Source of the DNA: Macrocystis pyrifera
Lineage: Eukaryota > Sar > Phaeophyceae > Laminariales > Laminariaceae
Length of the DNA stretch: 64,000 bases
Assembly: GCA_031763025.1 (NCBI GenBank)
Contig: JASSKH010000017.1
Coordinates: 10,971,126-11,035,125, forward strand
Reading direction: 5' to 3'
Shown piece by piece: positions 1-10,486 of this stretch (position 1 is its first letter; every line of letters begins with the position of its first letter). Under the pieces are notes generated by a model that saw only the letters and a list, made by a program, of their open reading frames with translations, was not told where the DNA came from and did no database searches. The position numbers and the translations under genes were made by a program.

Positions 1-514
1 TTTTCAAAGACAAAAGCTCGTCCTTTTTAATTGAGCGTTGCAAGGAACCACGCAACCACCCTCGCCAGATTTTTCCCGGCAAAAGTTCTTTCGTGTTGTG
101 ATCATCCTTTCCGAGGGAATCTACTGTACCTGGTACTGATGCAGCAGGAGGAGGGGCAAACTTTCTCTTCGAGTGCAGGGTGGGGTCAGGTGACACACTT
201 GCCCTACGGAAGGAACTGCACGTCTTGGGCCACGGTTTTCTGATCGGTTGAGTTCCTCAAGTGGGCAACTATAAGCTTACAGGTTTAGTATCACTATCAA
301 TAGTATGATAGTTTTACTACAGCAGCAGTGTGGCATTTGTTTTCAAGGCTAGGCACGATTATTTTATTGCTACAGTAGTAGAGTGCTTGTTTTTAGGACC
401 ACTCGTACGTAGCGCAAAGAAACGTTGGTGGTGGTGGGGGGGGTAGCGCGAATAAACATATTTGAAGCCATGCTTCGGGTGAGATATTGAGATTTTCCTC
501 ATGTGAGAGGAGCT

Positions 515-945
515 CAGAAGACAGGCCACCACCCCTGTAAGGCTCAGCAAACAAGGCACCACCCCTAGAAGGCTCAGAAAGTAAGGCACCGCCCTTACAG
601 GGCATTGCTCGACACAAGCCCTGTACGGCTCAGAAAATAAGGCACCGCCCCTGTAAGGCTCATCAAATAAGGCATCACCCCTAGAAGGCTCGGCAAACAA
701 GGCACCACCCCTGTAAGGCTCAGCAAATAAGGCACCGCCCCTGTAAGGCTCAGCAAATAAGGCACCGCCTCTGTAAGGCCCAGCAAACAAGGCATCGCCC
801 CTCCAAGGCTCAGCAAATAAAGCACACCCCTAGAAGGCTCAGAAAGTAAGGCACCACCCTAGAAGACTCACAAAGTAAGGCACCGCCCTTACAAGGCTCA
901 GCAAATAAGGCACTACTCCTACAGGGCATTGCTCGACACAAGCCA
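515..945. repeat. 30-bp minisatellite, about 13 units
   Basis: Tandem array with the core AAGGCTCAGCAAATAAGGCA followed by about ten C-rich bases. Two units carry an alternative segment, AGGGCATTGCTCGACACAAG, near 600 and 925. Since 30 is divisible by three, the minus strand stays open through much of the array and reads as a 10-residue repeat of the type EPYRGGALFA. I see no flanking coding sequence that would make this a real protein, so I call it a minisatellite. Bases 1-514 and 946-1271 hold nothing else that I recognise. Confidence 0.85.
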
Positions 946-1271
946 GACAACAAAAACAAAACGTGTTCTCTCCGTTGAGTCCCTTTGAGCCCAAGGGGTT
1001 GAAAACTCGGAACGTCCTCTCAAAATATTTCCAGAATAGCCCGCACGCTGCATACAAATACTTCACCGCGCACCAACGCGATCCATGACCAAAAAAAGCT
1101 ACGGAGAAGGCCGCGGGTTAACCTCTTGACTGGCCGCCCCCTCACTAAACCTGGTACGTTTGTGGCCAGAAGGGGCCTTGACGTGCCCCCCAGAAGGCCA
1201 CCTTCCTGGCATATTTTCTCATGACTGCCGGATTCACTAACCCCGCGCCCCGAGAATGATCTCTTCCTGCT

Positions 1272-4200
1272 CTACAGTACCTCGATGGCGGCGCTGAATG
1301 TCCTCTCGTCAGGGTTTACACCTCCGCTCTTCATGTCTCCCAGAATTCTGGTGGCTCGCTCCCAGTCCCCTCCCTTCCCGAGCGCTTTCACGGCCAGGTT
1401 GAAGTTGATGAGGTTCGGCGGAACTCCGTCGCCTCGCATGTCCTGCGAAACGAGCGGGCAACAAGTTGATTGCATCGTAAAAAACAGAAGCAAGACCACA
1501 TTGCCGCTTGTTGTTTTTTTCACTGCCGCAGGAATTGTTTGGCTCACACCCCGGGCAGTCCTTTCCTCGCCTGCTGCCCTTCGTCCTTCTCACCTTCGCC
1601 ACTCCCCCCCTTTCCCCCCACTCTATCACTCTCCCCCGTCTGAACTAAAGCGCCTCCACGATCTCCCACAGGCAATTATATCCGCCTCTCCGAAGCAAAC
1701 ATCCTCATTGTCTCTGCCTGCTCCCAAAAACAAAAACAAAACATTAACCCCGCACCTCGAGCATCTCCACAACCCTCTCCCAGCACCCTCCCTCGATACA
1801 AGCGGTCATGGCGCCGCTCCACGTAAAAACATCCGCGCGAGGGCCGCTCCCCCGCTTGTCAGGTCGGCCTTGACCCAATTCCCTACCGACACCACCGCCC
1901 CCACGGCCTCCGCCAGATCCGCCACCGGCCTCCACATCTTTGATGTTCATCGAGGGAGAACCGGAAAGGCTGCGGTCCGCGGGGTCGGCTCGGGCAATGG
2001 GGGTGGAGGAGGTGGAGACCGGGCGGCGCGCGGGGCGCATCGTGTCGAGCAAAGCCAGCGCCATTTCTGTCTCTCCGGCTCTGGATGGGCGGGGGTACGG
2101 TTGTCGTTAGGCTGGGGAAGGAGGTGGCTTCGGGTTCGGCTTCGTCTGGGGGTCGGGAGGGGGTTGAGCGGTGGGAGATGGCATAGGGCGGCTTTCTCGT
2201 CGCCCGCCAGCGCACGGCGCAGGGCGAGAGCGAGAGAGAGAAAGCATGCCACTGTGTGGCATGAAAAAACGACATGTACCAGGTACAAGGTACGTTTTAT
2301 GAGGCAGCCCACGCACTGCCCACCCACAACATGACACTGCTGTTACGGGAGTCCATAGTAAATAGGACCAAATATTGTTAGTAAATATAGGTAAATATAT
2401 AGTTTTTTTTATGTATACCATAGGCCCTATTAACTATGGTCCCCCGTAGTACAGTAGTGCTTTTGGCACTGCTAACATAATCCTACGCCAGATCCAAGCC
2501 GTGTATCCGCAAAACGTGGTGTCAGCTGTGCAAGGGTTCACTAACAGCGGTGGGGACAGTAAAACACATTCTACAAGCGCGATACCGGTCTCTCTCCCAC
2601 GCGAGCATTCTTTAAGGTGGTGCTGATTTAACCGGCGCGTGCCATTTCGAGTGGGGGATGGCCTACAGCAGCACTGTACGTCGCTCACTAGGGCCAAGGC
2701 TCCTCTACTCTCTTAAAGTAACGCATTTTTATTGTCCATCCACACAGCCCCGGGTCCGGTGGTCTGCCTGTTAACTCAACGCCTACACTCATCGCAACGT
2801 CGGGTGTCCACCGCGAAACACAACCCACTAACCCAGCTACCAGCTCCTCTACTGTACAACAAACGGCCGTGCACGGTCATTTTCGCCGCAATCCGTCCCT
2901 CTCCCTCCCCCTTCGCATGTGTGCCCCCAAGCGCAGCCCCGCCTCCTCCCCGTTCGCTACCGCAGCGCTCGTCACACGGATTTCAGCACCTTGCTAGGGC
3001 GTCCATGACGGCGTTGAGAGCGAAAGCGTCTGGTTGAATGCCTTGGTCCCGTACTTGCGACAAGAGCGACAGAGCCTTCTTCCATTTCCGGCACGCCCGC
3101 AAGCCTCCATTGCTGTGTACAAGGTTGGAAAATACCGCAAGGCGTGTTGGATGCAAAAGAGGTACAGTAGGAGAGAGACAGGCGGGTTCGTTTCCGAGTA
3201 AAAGCCCTGCGAACGGATACCATGACCACTTTTCATCTCGTTTGTTAAGCGTTGGCGAGGGAAGAAGGGCGCACAAAGGAATACAGGTAGGCGAGTTCGT
3301 TACTCGGCGCATGGAGCTGTTCTGTTCGTAATCGTTCCAACACGGCGCTATATACACGTGTGACATCGTGGCGTCTCACACTGCGACGCTGCGCCTCTTC
3401 CTGTGTACCACGAGAGCGACGGCAAAAAAAAATGATTCCGAGCTATGTTCCTAGTTGCACCGACGCGCCCCACGCATCAAAGCCCACTCTCGACCGAACC
3501 ACATCCACGCAACCCACACCGAACAAAAACCAAACCACTCCTAAGCCAAAACCCAACCCATCCCATCCCAAGCCAACCCTCGATGTATTTTAGACGAGGT
3601 GCACGGGAGGGTATCGATCCCACTAACAGAGGCGCCTTTCGCGATCATACACCAAAACCAAGCCTACCCCAACCCAACTCAACCCAATCCGACCCAACCC
3701 AACCCACCCAACCCCAACCCTAACCCGACCCGACCCAAGCCCAAACCAACCTCAATCCATCCAACCCAACCCAACCGAACCCAACCCGACTCAACCCAAC
3801 CCCAATCCAACCCAACCCAACCCAACCCGACCCGACCCGACCCGACCCGACCCGACCCAACCCCACCCTGTGGATGGCGCGGACGATACGGTACCTCCGG
3901 TGTAGGTGATGAGGTTTGGCCTGACCCCGCTTTCCTGCATCTCCGTGAGCAGCTCGAGGGCCTCCTCCCATCGCCCGTCTATTCCGCACGCCTTCACGGC
4001 CGAGCTGTGTGCAGGCAACAGAGAGCAAGGGGTTTCAATGTTTAGAGGGGACAGCTTACTTACGGGGGGGGGGGGGGGTGGACTTGTCTCTGGATTTCTC
4101 GTTCACAGCACCACTGACCGCTCGATTTTCCCAGACCCAAGGCAAACGGCAAGGGCTCTTAGGGCCGAGAAGAAAAATTGTACAGTAACCCACTTGGCGA

Positions 4201-7200
4201 GTACACGAAGGACGCAGGAAAGCTACAGCAGTGACAACGTTGGGCAATAGACGAGAGGCGCTCGCGCGAAATCTTGGAACCACACCGCTAACACGGGTTT
4301 ACCGCATACAACTCTGGGCGTCAATATGAGGAGCGTTTAGACATTCATATGAGGACCACGTCGTCCTTATATTTAGGCGCATACCGCATAGCGCTATCAC
4401 TTATCACACGGGTGATAACATATCACACCCCCTTCAACGAATTTACCGAGAAGGTTTTCTCCGAATCATGTCTCTCGACGTTTTCAGGACTGCAGTAGTC
4501 TCTTCAGATCAGTTTCGGGTACAAACCACCCAACAATTCGAGTGGTTTCTGTTCAAAAACGGGACTGCAGTGCTAAAAATGGCGGTGTTGGGGAACAGCT
4601 CATCGAGAGTCTGCCATAGACACATTGCATCGCTTGGCGTTTGGACCCTCCTCGTTGTCGAGCGAGCCAGCTTGGATAATTCCGAGGGGGGTGTCTTGTC
4701 TTGTCACACCTTGCAGTGCATATACCAGGTACCGTATATTTTCCGCTGAATTCCAAGTCGATTGTCTCCGAAACGGGACTGGAGTTCCACAAAGGGTTGG
4801 GCTTTTTCCGGGGTTACCACGTCACCATGCAACGGAAAACTTTACGGCCGCCCACTAAGAGGTATACTTAACGGAGTAGAAAGGGTTTACGTTACGGAGT
4901 TGAGGAAGAATTTCTGAAAAAACCAATTGCAAAACTTTCACACGCCGGCGGTGCCACAAAAAAAAGAATGCTGCTGAGGCTTGTTTTATCGTACGGCTGT
5001 GGTTGCCGAACAAACCATGCGCGATCCCCGAGAACGTATACCTGTACGCGATCACGTCGGGACGTAAGTTCGACCGCCGCATCTCCGCCAGCAGTGCCCG
5101 CGCCCTCTCCCATTGCCCCCCCATGGCGCAAGCACTAACGGCTGTCCCAAACGCTATCTGATCCGGCTTGATCCCAGTCGCTTGCATTTCCTGAACAAAT
5201 TTATATTCCAAAGATCGCAGTTTACGTCAACGGGGCGTTGGACGGCGTCAGGGTACCCTTCAGTTGCCCGAAACAGCCTCGGTAATACTACAAAAACCCT
5301 ACCCCACACAATCAGCAGAAACGAGGCCGGGAGAAGCGATTGGCTGTGTGCGTGTCTTGCTTGCTTCTGAGAGTCGAATCCGCGAAGAGTTGTCTCATGT
5401 CAATCAATCGCGAAAACTACCAGCCACCACTGCTGCCGCCGCCGCCGTCTTGACGGACCACTGAAGACGAATGTCCCCTTGTGTTCAAACACGCGGCAGC
5501 GCCTCTCGGAGCGTCGCCGAGGCTTCCTGTCCGACACCGTTCACGTTTCGCGTAAAAAATGGGCAATATACCTTACTGGCAAGTCGGGGTCAGCCACGCC
5601 CCGGCGCCCACAACGACCCTCAGCCCCTGCGAACGAATGCAAGAGGAAGCCGCCGTGTCTTGCCACGCCTCGCAGACAACAAGAGCAACGAAGGCGGCGC
5701 GTCTTCGCGCGCTGCCACACCCAAGCAGCAAGCGCTGGCCACGTCCCAACACAGAGTACGCCGTTTTCATGTTGATGATAGGCTTCTGACTTGAGATCAT
5801 AATATAGGATATCTTCGTCTCACCCAGACGCTGACTAAACATAAAAACCGAGAAGAGAAAGTTCCCGTCGTCTAGGTATACAGCGCAAAACAAAAAACAT
5901 GAAAATATGTTAGTAAATAAAAAAAAATCGTTGAATGAATGAATGTCATGCCAGCGGTATTGAGTGCAGTTCCCGCAGTTAAGGACCCAGCCCGTCAGTT
6001 CAGAAATGGTTCCGCCAAAAATGTGGTGTGGAAAGGTACCTCTATCGCAGCACGGGTCCGCAGCCAACGTGGTGCGCCGCTTGCCTCCTTCTACTATGAG
6101 GAACACACACAACACAAGACCAGTACCCGTTACCTCCATAAGGGATAACGCCTGCTTCCACTCTCCGCCATTGCGGCAGGCTGCAATAGCCGCGCTGTAT
6201 GTCACCACGTCTACCCCCCTTCGGGCACGGGGTGCTGCCTGCGCGTCCCGGAGCAGGAACACCGCCTCCTTCCATAGACCCTGCCGGCCGCACATGCTGA
6301 TGGCCTGCATGGACAGGGGGGGGGGGGGGAGGGGGCACTCATTTGTTGCTTACTTTCGTCATTTAACAATTGACCACGCATCCCTTTCGAGACGGAGCAA
6401 GGCGGGGGAGGGGGGTGTTCTCAATATCATGAGCAGGGGGGGGGGGGGTGTACTCGATAGGAGAGATGTACTCGATCTCATGCATGGCCGTAGTCGTATG
6501 ACCATAGACCCTCGCATCCCTACAATACCGGGACGGAGCATGTCGGGTTTTCACCGACCAGGTGGGGGGGGGGTGTACTCGGTAGGAGAGATGTACTCGA
6601 TCTCATGCATGGTCGTAGTCGTATGACCATAGACCCTCGCATCCCTACAATGCCGGGACGGAGCATGTCGGATTTTCACCGACCAGGCAGACATTGCTTG
6701 CACCAAGCGTGAAGCGCCGTGAGGTGTCCGGCGAGTCGCATGAAGGGTGAGCTGCATCCTGCTATACTAAGAACCGCTTGTGAGGCGGACTTGCATATGG
6801 ATGACAGCTTCAATGAGTTAGTTTAATTTCCGGTGTAGCCACTTCCAGAGACAGCAATGGGAGTACTATGTAACTGCCTCTTGGGTGCCTTACCTTGAAC
6901 ACTACGTGATACGATCAATTCCCTTGTGCAGAATAAAGGTTCTCTACCTCGCACAAATGATCTAACTTGACGACCAGCTGTGGGCGACCGCCAAAAAAAT
7001 TAAAAAAAAAACTGTACCCTGGATGTCTAGCTCACGTAGTGAACGGCATGTTTTACAGTGTCGTTGCCAACCGACGCCAACCCAACCTATATATAATATA
7101 TAATAGGGGGGGGGGGGGGGGGGCGTATTCATTTGTTGCCTGCCTTAGTCATTTGACCATTGACCACGCATCCCTTTCGAGACGGAGCACCGTTCCTACT

Positions 7201-10200
7201 CCTAATAGAGACACCCCCAACAATTGGGCGCTCATTACGTTGTTTCCATATATTACACAGAAACTTTTCGCTAATCTTATCCCCTTCCTGTTTGGCCTCC
7301 TGTGGCCACCATCTATCGCCTAGGATAGCGATTGTTTTCTCGCTGCTATTCATTGTATCAAACTCCTCCATGTCACATTCGTCTATTTTCCTCATCTCCT
7401 CTTCTAACACATCCCGTTCCTCCTTGTCACATTCTCCTACTATGTGAGTTCTACTCTCTACTGCTTTGCCACACGGGCACATCTGTGCGTCTACTTCCTC
7501 CTCCTCCCGGCTACTGGTGTACCTCTTTCTTCTTTCTGGCAGGTCCAGGTCCCCTACAGGGGGGGGGGGAGCAATCTAAACGCTTCTCTGGGGACATGGG
7601 GCTTGGGGTGCTAAGCATAGGGAGCGCCAACTATGGCAGACAAAGGCTCATGCGTGGGAAAGGCGTGCAGCAAGGAAACGCCTGGACTGCCTGCGGAGTG
7701 GATAGAACTGCCGAGAGTGCCTACAGTACCTCGTGATTGACGACCGTTCAACCGTAGGCCTCTCGGGACTAGAGAGGGCTATCCATGGTTCGCGATAAAC
7801 AAGAGAAGATTGCAGCAACCATTGCGGCCACTGTGGGAATAAGAGATGATGCAGAATTGGTGTCTGAGGTACAATGGTTGACAACAAACAAAAACAACAT
7901 TTTTCTGGTCCCTACAACTATCTCGGGGTATATCAGAGCCGATGGGCCGCACTGCAAGATCGGTAGGAGACGCGTATCATCACGGCTTCGCGGTAATCTG
8001 CTTGGTTCGGCTTGGTTTCGTCTTGTACATGCATCCTTTCATTGGGTAGCAGGCGCCCGCGCCGCATCATGCTTTGCACAACGGTACGGAGCGGGACACG
8101 CTTACTTAGCTTTCTACCGAATGTTGGACCCTACGTGTGCGAATCGCGTTGGATCGGTAACCGCACACGGCGCTCAGCCCGAAAATACTCTTGCAGGTGC
8201 ATTTTCTTTGAAAGTGTCGGCTTCGCATGACGTATGTCCATGTGCCATACCTGGTACTCGAGAGCGATGCAATGATGACGCCGTCGCTATATCCTGCACA
8301 CATACTTCCGGTAATGGTGACAGGTAGAGGTAAAGGTAGAGGTAGTAGGGGTAGAGGTAGTCTTGCACAGCGCGGCCTACAAGGATTGGGGGGTGAAAGC
8401 CATCGGTAACCCTATGCGCTTGATGCGTCACCCACGCTTCGCCGGTTTGTATGCCTCCAACTTCGTACCCTTTCACCACAATCAAAGACGACAGACTGAC
8501 GCTTCATGTATAGCATGGCCACAAACATTTTACCCGTCGCTTTAAATATACACACGGAAAATCATTCCGGTATTAATCTACTAGAGCTACGCTGTCGACC
8601 GATTCTTCAAAGGGCTTTACCTCAGAGTTAGTGGGGATTATCACACCTCGTGCGAGAGCGTTGTAGAGCACCGCAAGCAAGAGCCTACCGTATGGGGTTT
8701 TGACACCTTGATCTGCTAGTTCCAAATCATGGCCCCTTCGTCAATGGGGCGGAGGGGCCTGCCCGAATTCCTATTAATACAGTACTGGTGGTATTCATGT
8801 ATATGTGGAAATGGCGTAAGCTTAAGCTTTACTTTTACCCATCTTGGGGGATATAAAAAAAACACCCTCCATCACAGGTGCCTTTTTAGACGATATGACC
8901 GAGGGTAGTACGCAACAGCACCTAGTTGAAGAAATTGATGTACTAAAAAAAATCAGACTCAATATTTTTGGACGAATATAATAATATGGTCATTGTTATT
9001 TTCATACATAACGTAGAATAGGACTCACCCTGCCTGACACGAGAAATTCGAGCCCGGCCCACACTAAAAGATTATTTAAGTAAGTGGTGTCGCATACATA
9101 CTGTTGCCTTTTCCTTGCCTTGTTGTACAGGGAGACGTTAGGCACGAACTTGTCGGCGCGCATGTCGGCGATCGCCCCTAGCACCGCCCGCCCCCCCCCC
9201 CGCCGAGCGCCGCATGGAGTACGGCGGTGTGCACCCTGCAAAAAACGGAGACAGGCGAAACAAAAGCGAACGGGGAACCAACGGGCCACCCCGCAATGTG
9301 CGGCGCGATTCGGGTCATCCATCGCGCCGCAAGACAAAACGGCGCGGCATTCTACAACACTTCGCACGCCGAAGAAGTACACTGGTATTAATAGTACATA
9401 GGGCCACATTTTTTTGCGCGCTGTCGCTGCACCAGGTGACGCGCGTACCACGAGCCTGAATTTTCTTTAGTCGGTGTTGCTGCAATCACTGGCAACTCTA
9501 AGCTCACGAGAAAAACCGAGGGCTACCGAAAAACGAAAGTGTGAGTATCATGCATTCCCCGAGACTCTGGCCTCCGTCGCCTTATTTTGCAACATTTTAG
9601 CGAACGTTCTCTCGCTTTTCGCGCCACGCGACATGAAAAAAATCTCCGTACACGTCCCCATCGCGCGCAACGCGACATCGAAAAGCCTCCGAACAAATTT
9701 CCATCGCGACACCCCAAAACCCTCCAAACAGGTTTTCATCGCCCGAGAATATATACGTATACCCTCGACCCACCTCCCATCAAACCGCAACCCTGACGAC
9801 TTCGCCCGTGCCACGACGGCGGAGACTTCCTCCCACGAGCCCTTCACCGCCGCCGCCTTGACCTCCTCTGCCAAACCGGTCGATTGCTTGCCTCTGTCAA
9901 CCCCCCCTCTCGTCCTCCCGGCAGCTCGACCCCCCTCGCTTCTTCTGAACCGGGTGCTGTCGTCCCGGTTCGCTCCACGCGCGTGGTTACCGACCGAGCC
10001 TCCGCGCTCCACCGTCATTGTGGTGGTGGTAGTGGTGGTGGTGGTGGTGTCGCGATTATGTTTTTCGTCGCCGGCAGCACCTGTGTCGCCGCCATTACCG
10101 ACAGTTACCGACAAAGCCGCGAACGTATAGCAGGGAGAACAAGCTTCTGGTGTAAGGGGTTGCGGCTTTTTGAAACCGATTTCGGATCCTGGGATGGGGC

Positions 10201-10486
10201 GGCGTGTGGAGCGAGGCGTGTGTCGTGCGGTTTTAGAGGAAGCAAGTGCGCTGCCGAAAATGTTGCTGGCGGAAGTTGTGAATTGACGGATGCCGTTGAC
10301 AAGGATACGCTGCCTGCGCACGACGGGAAAAGTCACAACCCGGTGTAACCCGGGGTGTCTGGCGTGTGCTGCGGACACACCCACGATGTATGAGCCGTAC
10401 ACACTCACGAGGTAGAGCCGAGAGGATTTCAAACGCGCGAAACTCCCCGCGTTTCCACCACCCCCATCGGTGATATCTGACGTCAT
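1272..10486 (-). CDS. Pentatricopeptide repeat (PPR) protein, eight exons
   Basis: PPR proteins are helical-repeat RNA-binding proteins that usually act on organelle transcripts. Exons (minus strand, 5' to 3'): 10486-9774, 9235-9119, 6304-6134, 5190-5042, 4004-3895, 3112-2990, 2080-1756, 1442-1281. Borders are GT/AG except a GC donor after 9119, and codon phases match at every junction. Typical PPR text is seen: DVVTYSAAIAACRNGGEW (6.2 kb), GIKPDQIAFGTAVSACAMGG (5.1 kb), GVRPNLITYTG (3.9 kb), GVPPNLINFNLAVKALGKGG (1.4 kb). Exon 1 is basic with RQFTTSAS-like text, which could be an organelle transit region; the start codon is uncertain. The last exon either reads VL-stop, ending at 1272, or splices at a GAG/GTACTG donor to exons outside the window. 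Two one-base slips break the frame: in the C11 run at 9191-9201 (exon 2) and near 3082-3090 (exon 6). They are either read errors or signs of decay. Introns hold a MITE, LINE ends and simple repeats. Confidence 0.85.
2346..2446. mobile_element. MITE with TA target sites, copy 1
   Basis: Short AT-rich element with inverted ends of the type CGGGGGACCATAGTTAATAG, flanked by TA on both sides (2344-2345 and 2447-2448). It lies in the PPR intron between exons 6 and 7. Three related copies occur at 44.3, 45.2 and 49.6 kb. It has no coding capacity. TA duplication and short length fit a Tc1/mariner-type MITE, but no transposase is present to confirm the superfamily. Confidence 0.85.
3520..3872. repeat. 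Pentamer satellite, (CCCAA/CCCGA)n
   Basis: Degenerate array of CCCAA, changing to a purer CCCGA run at about 3826-3857. It fills part of the PPR intron between exons 5 and 6 and stops about 20 bases from exon 5. The unit differs from the TTAGGG and TTTAGGG telomere repeats. Confidence 0.9.
6309..6688 (-). mobile_element. Stacked LINE 3'-end fragments with C-rich tails
   Basis: Three short pieces, each ending on the minus strand in a run of C. The one at 6309-6400 matches the end of the LINE fragment at 7.1 kb (shared CATCCCTTTCGAGACGGAGC on the plus strand). The pieces at about 6427-6560 and 6561-6688 are near-identical copies of each other (shared ATGTACTCGATCTCATGCAT) and may come from a sister family. 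All lie in the PPR intron between exons 2 and 3, and the first abuts the acceptor of exon 3 at 6304. Confidence 0.7.
7107..7570 (-). mobile_element. LINE (non-LTR retrotransposon) 3' fragment
   Basis: The minus strand is open over about 7482-7129 and begins with CPCGKAVESRTHIVGEC, the zinc-binding pattern found after the reverse transcriptase domain in many LINE proteins. The text continues through ILGDRWWPQEAKQEG and KFLCNIWKQRNERP to a stop at about 7129, and the element ends in a run of about 18 C on the minus strand instead of poly-A. No reverse transcriptase core is present, so this is a strongly 5'-truncated copy, as is usual for LINEs. It sits in the 2.8-kb PPR intron. Confidence 0.75.
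7803..7883 (+). repeat. Dispersed 80-bp repeat, copy 1
   Basis: This segment matches 47733-47814 on the same strand over about 80 bases, including the shared end GTCTGAGGTACAATGGTTGA. Both copies are open in one frame (text like AELVSEVQWL), so it may be a relic of a coding mobile element. The source is not in the window. Confidence 0.75.

Noticed and set aside
1285-2334. 349-residue plus-strand open stretch
   Set aside because: It lies opposite PPR exons 7 and 8 and their intron, is arginine/proline rich and has no motif; it is a shadow of the minus-strand gene.
3520-3872. Interstitial telomere repeat
   Set aside because: The unit is CCCAA/CCCGA, not TTAGGG or TTTAGGG.
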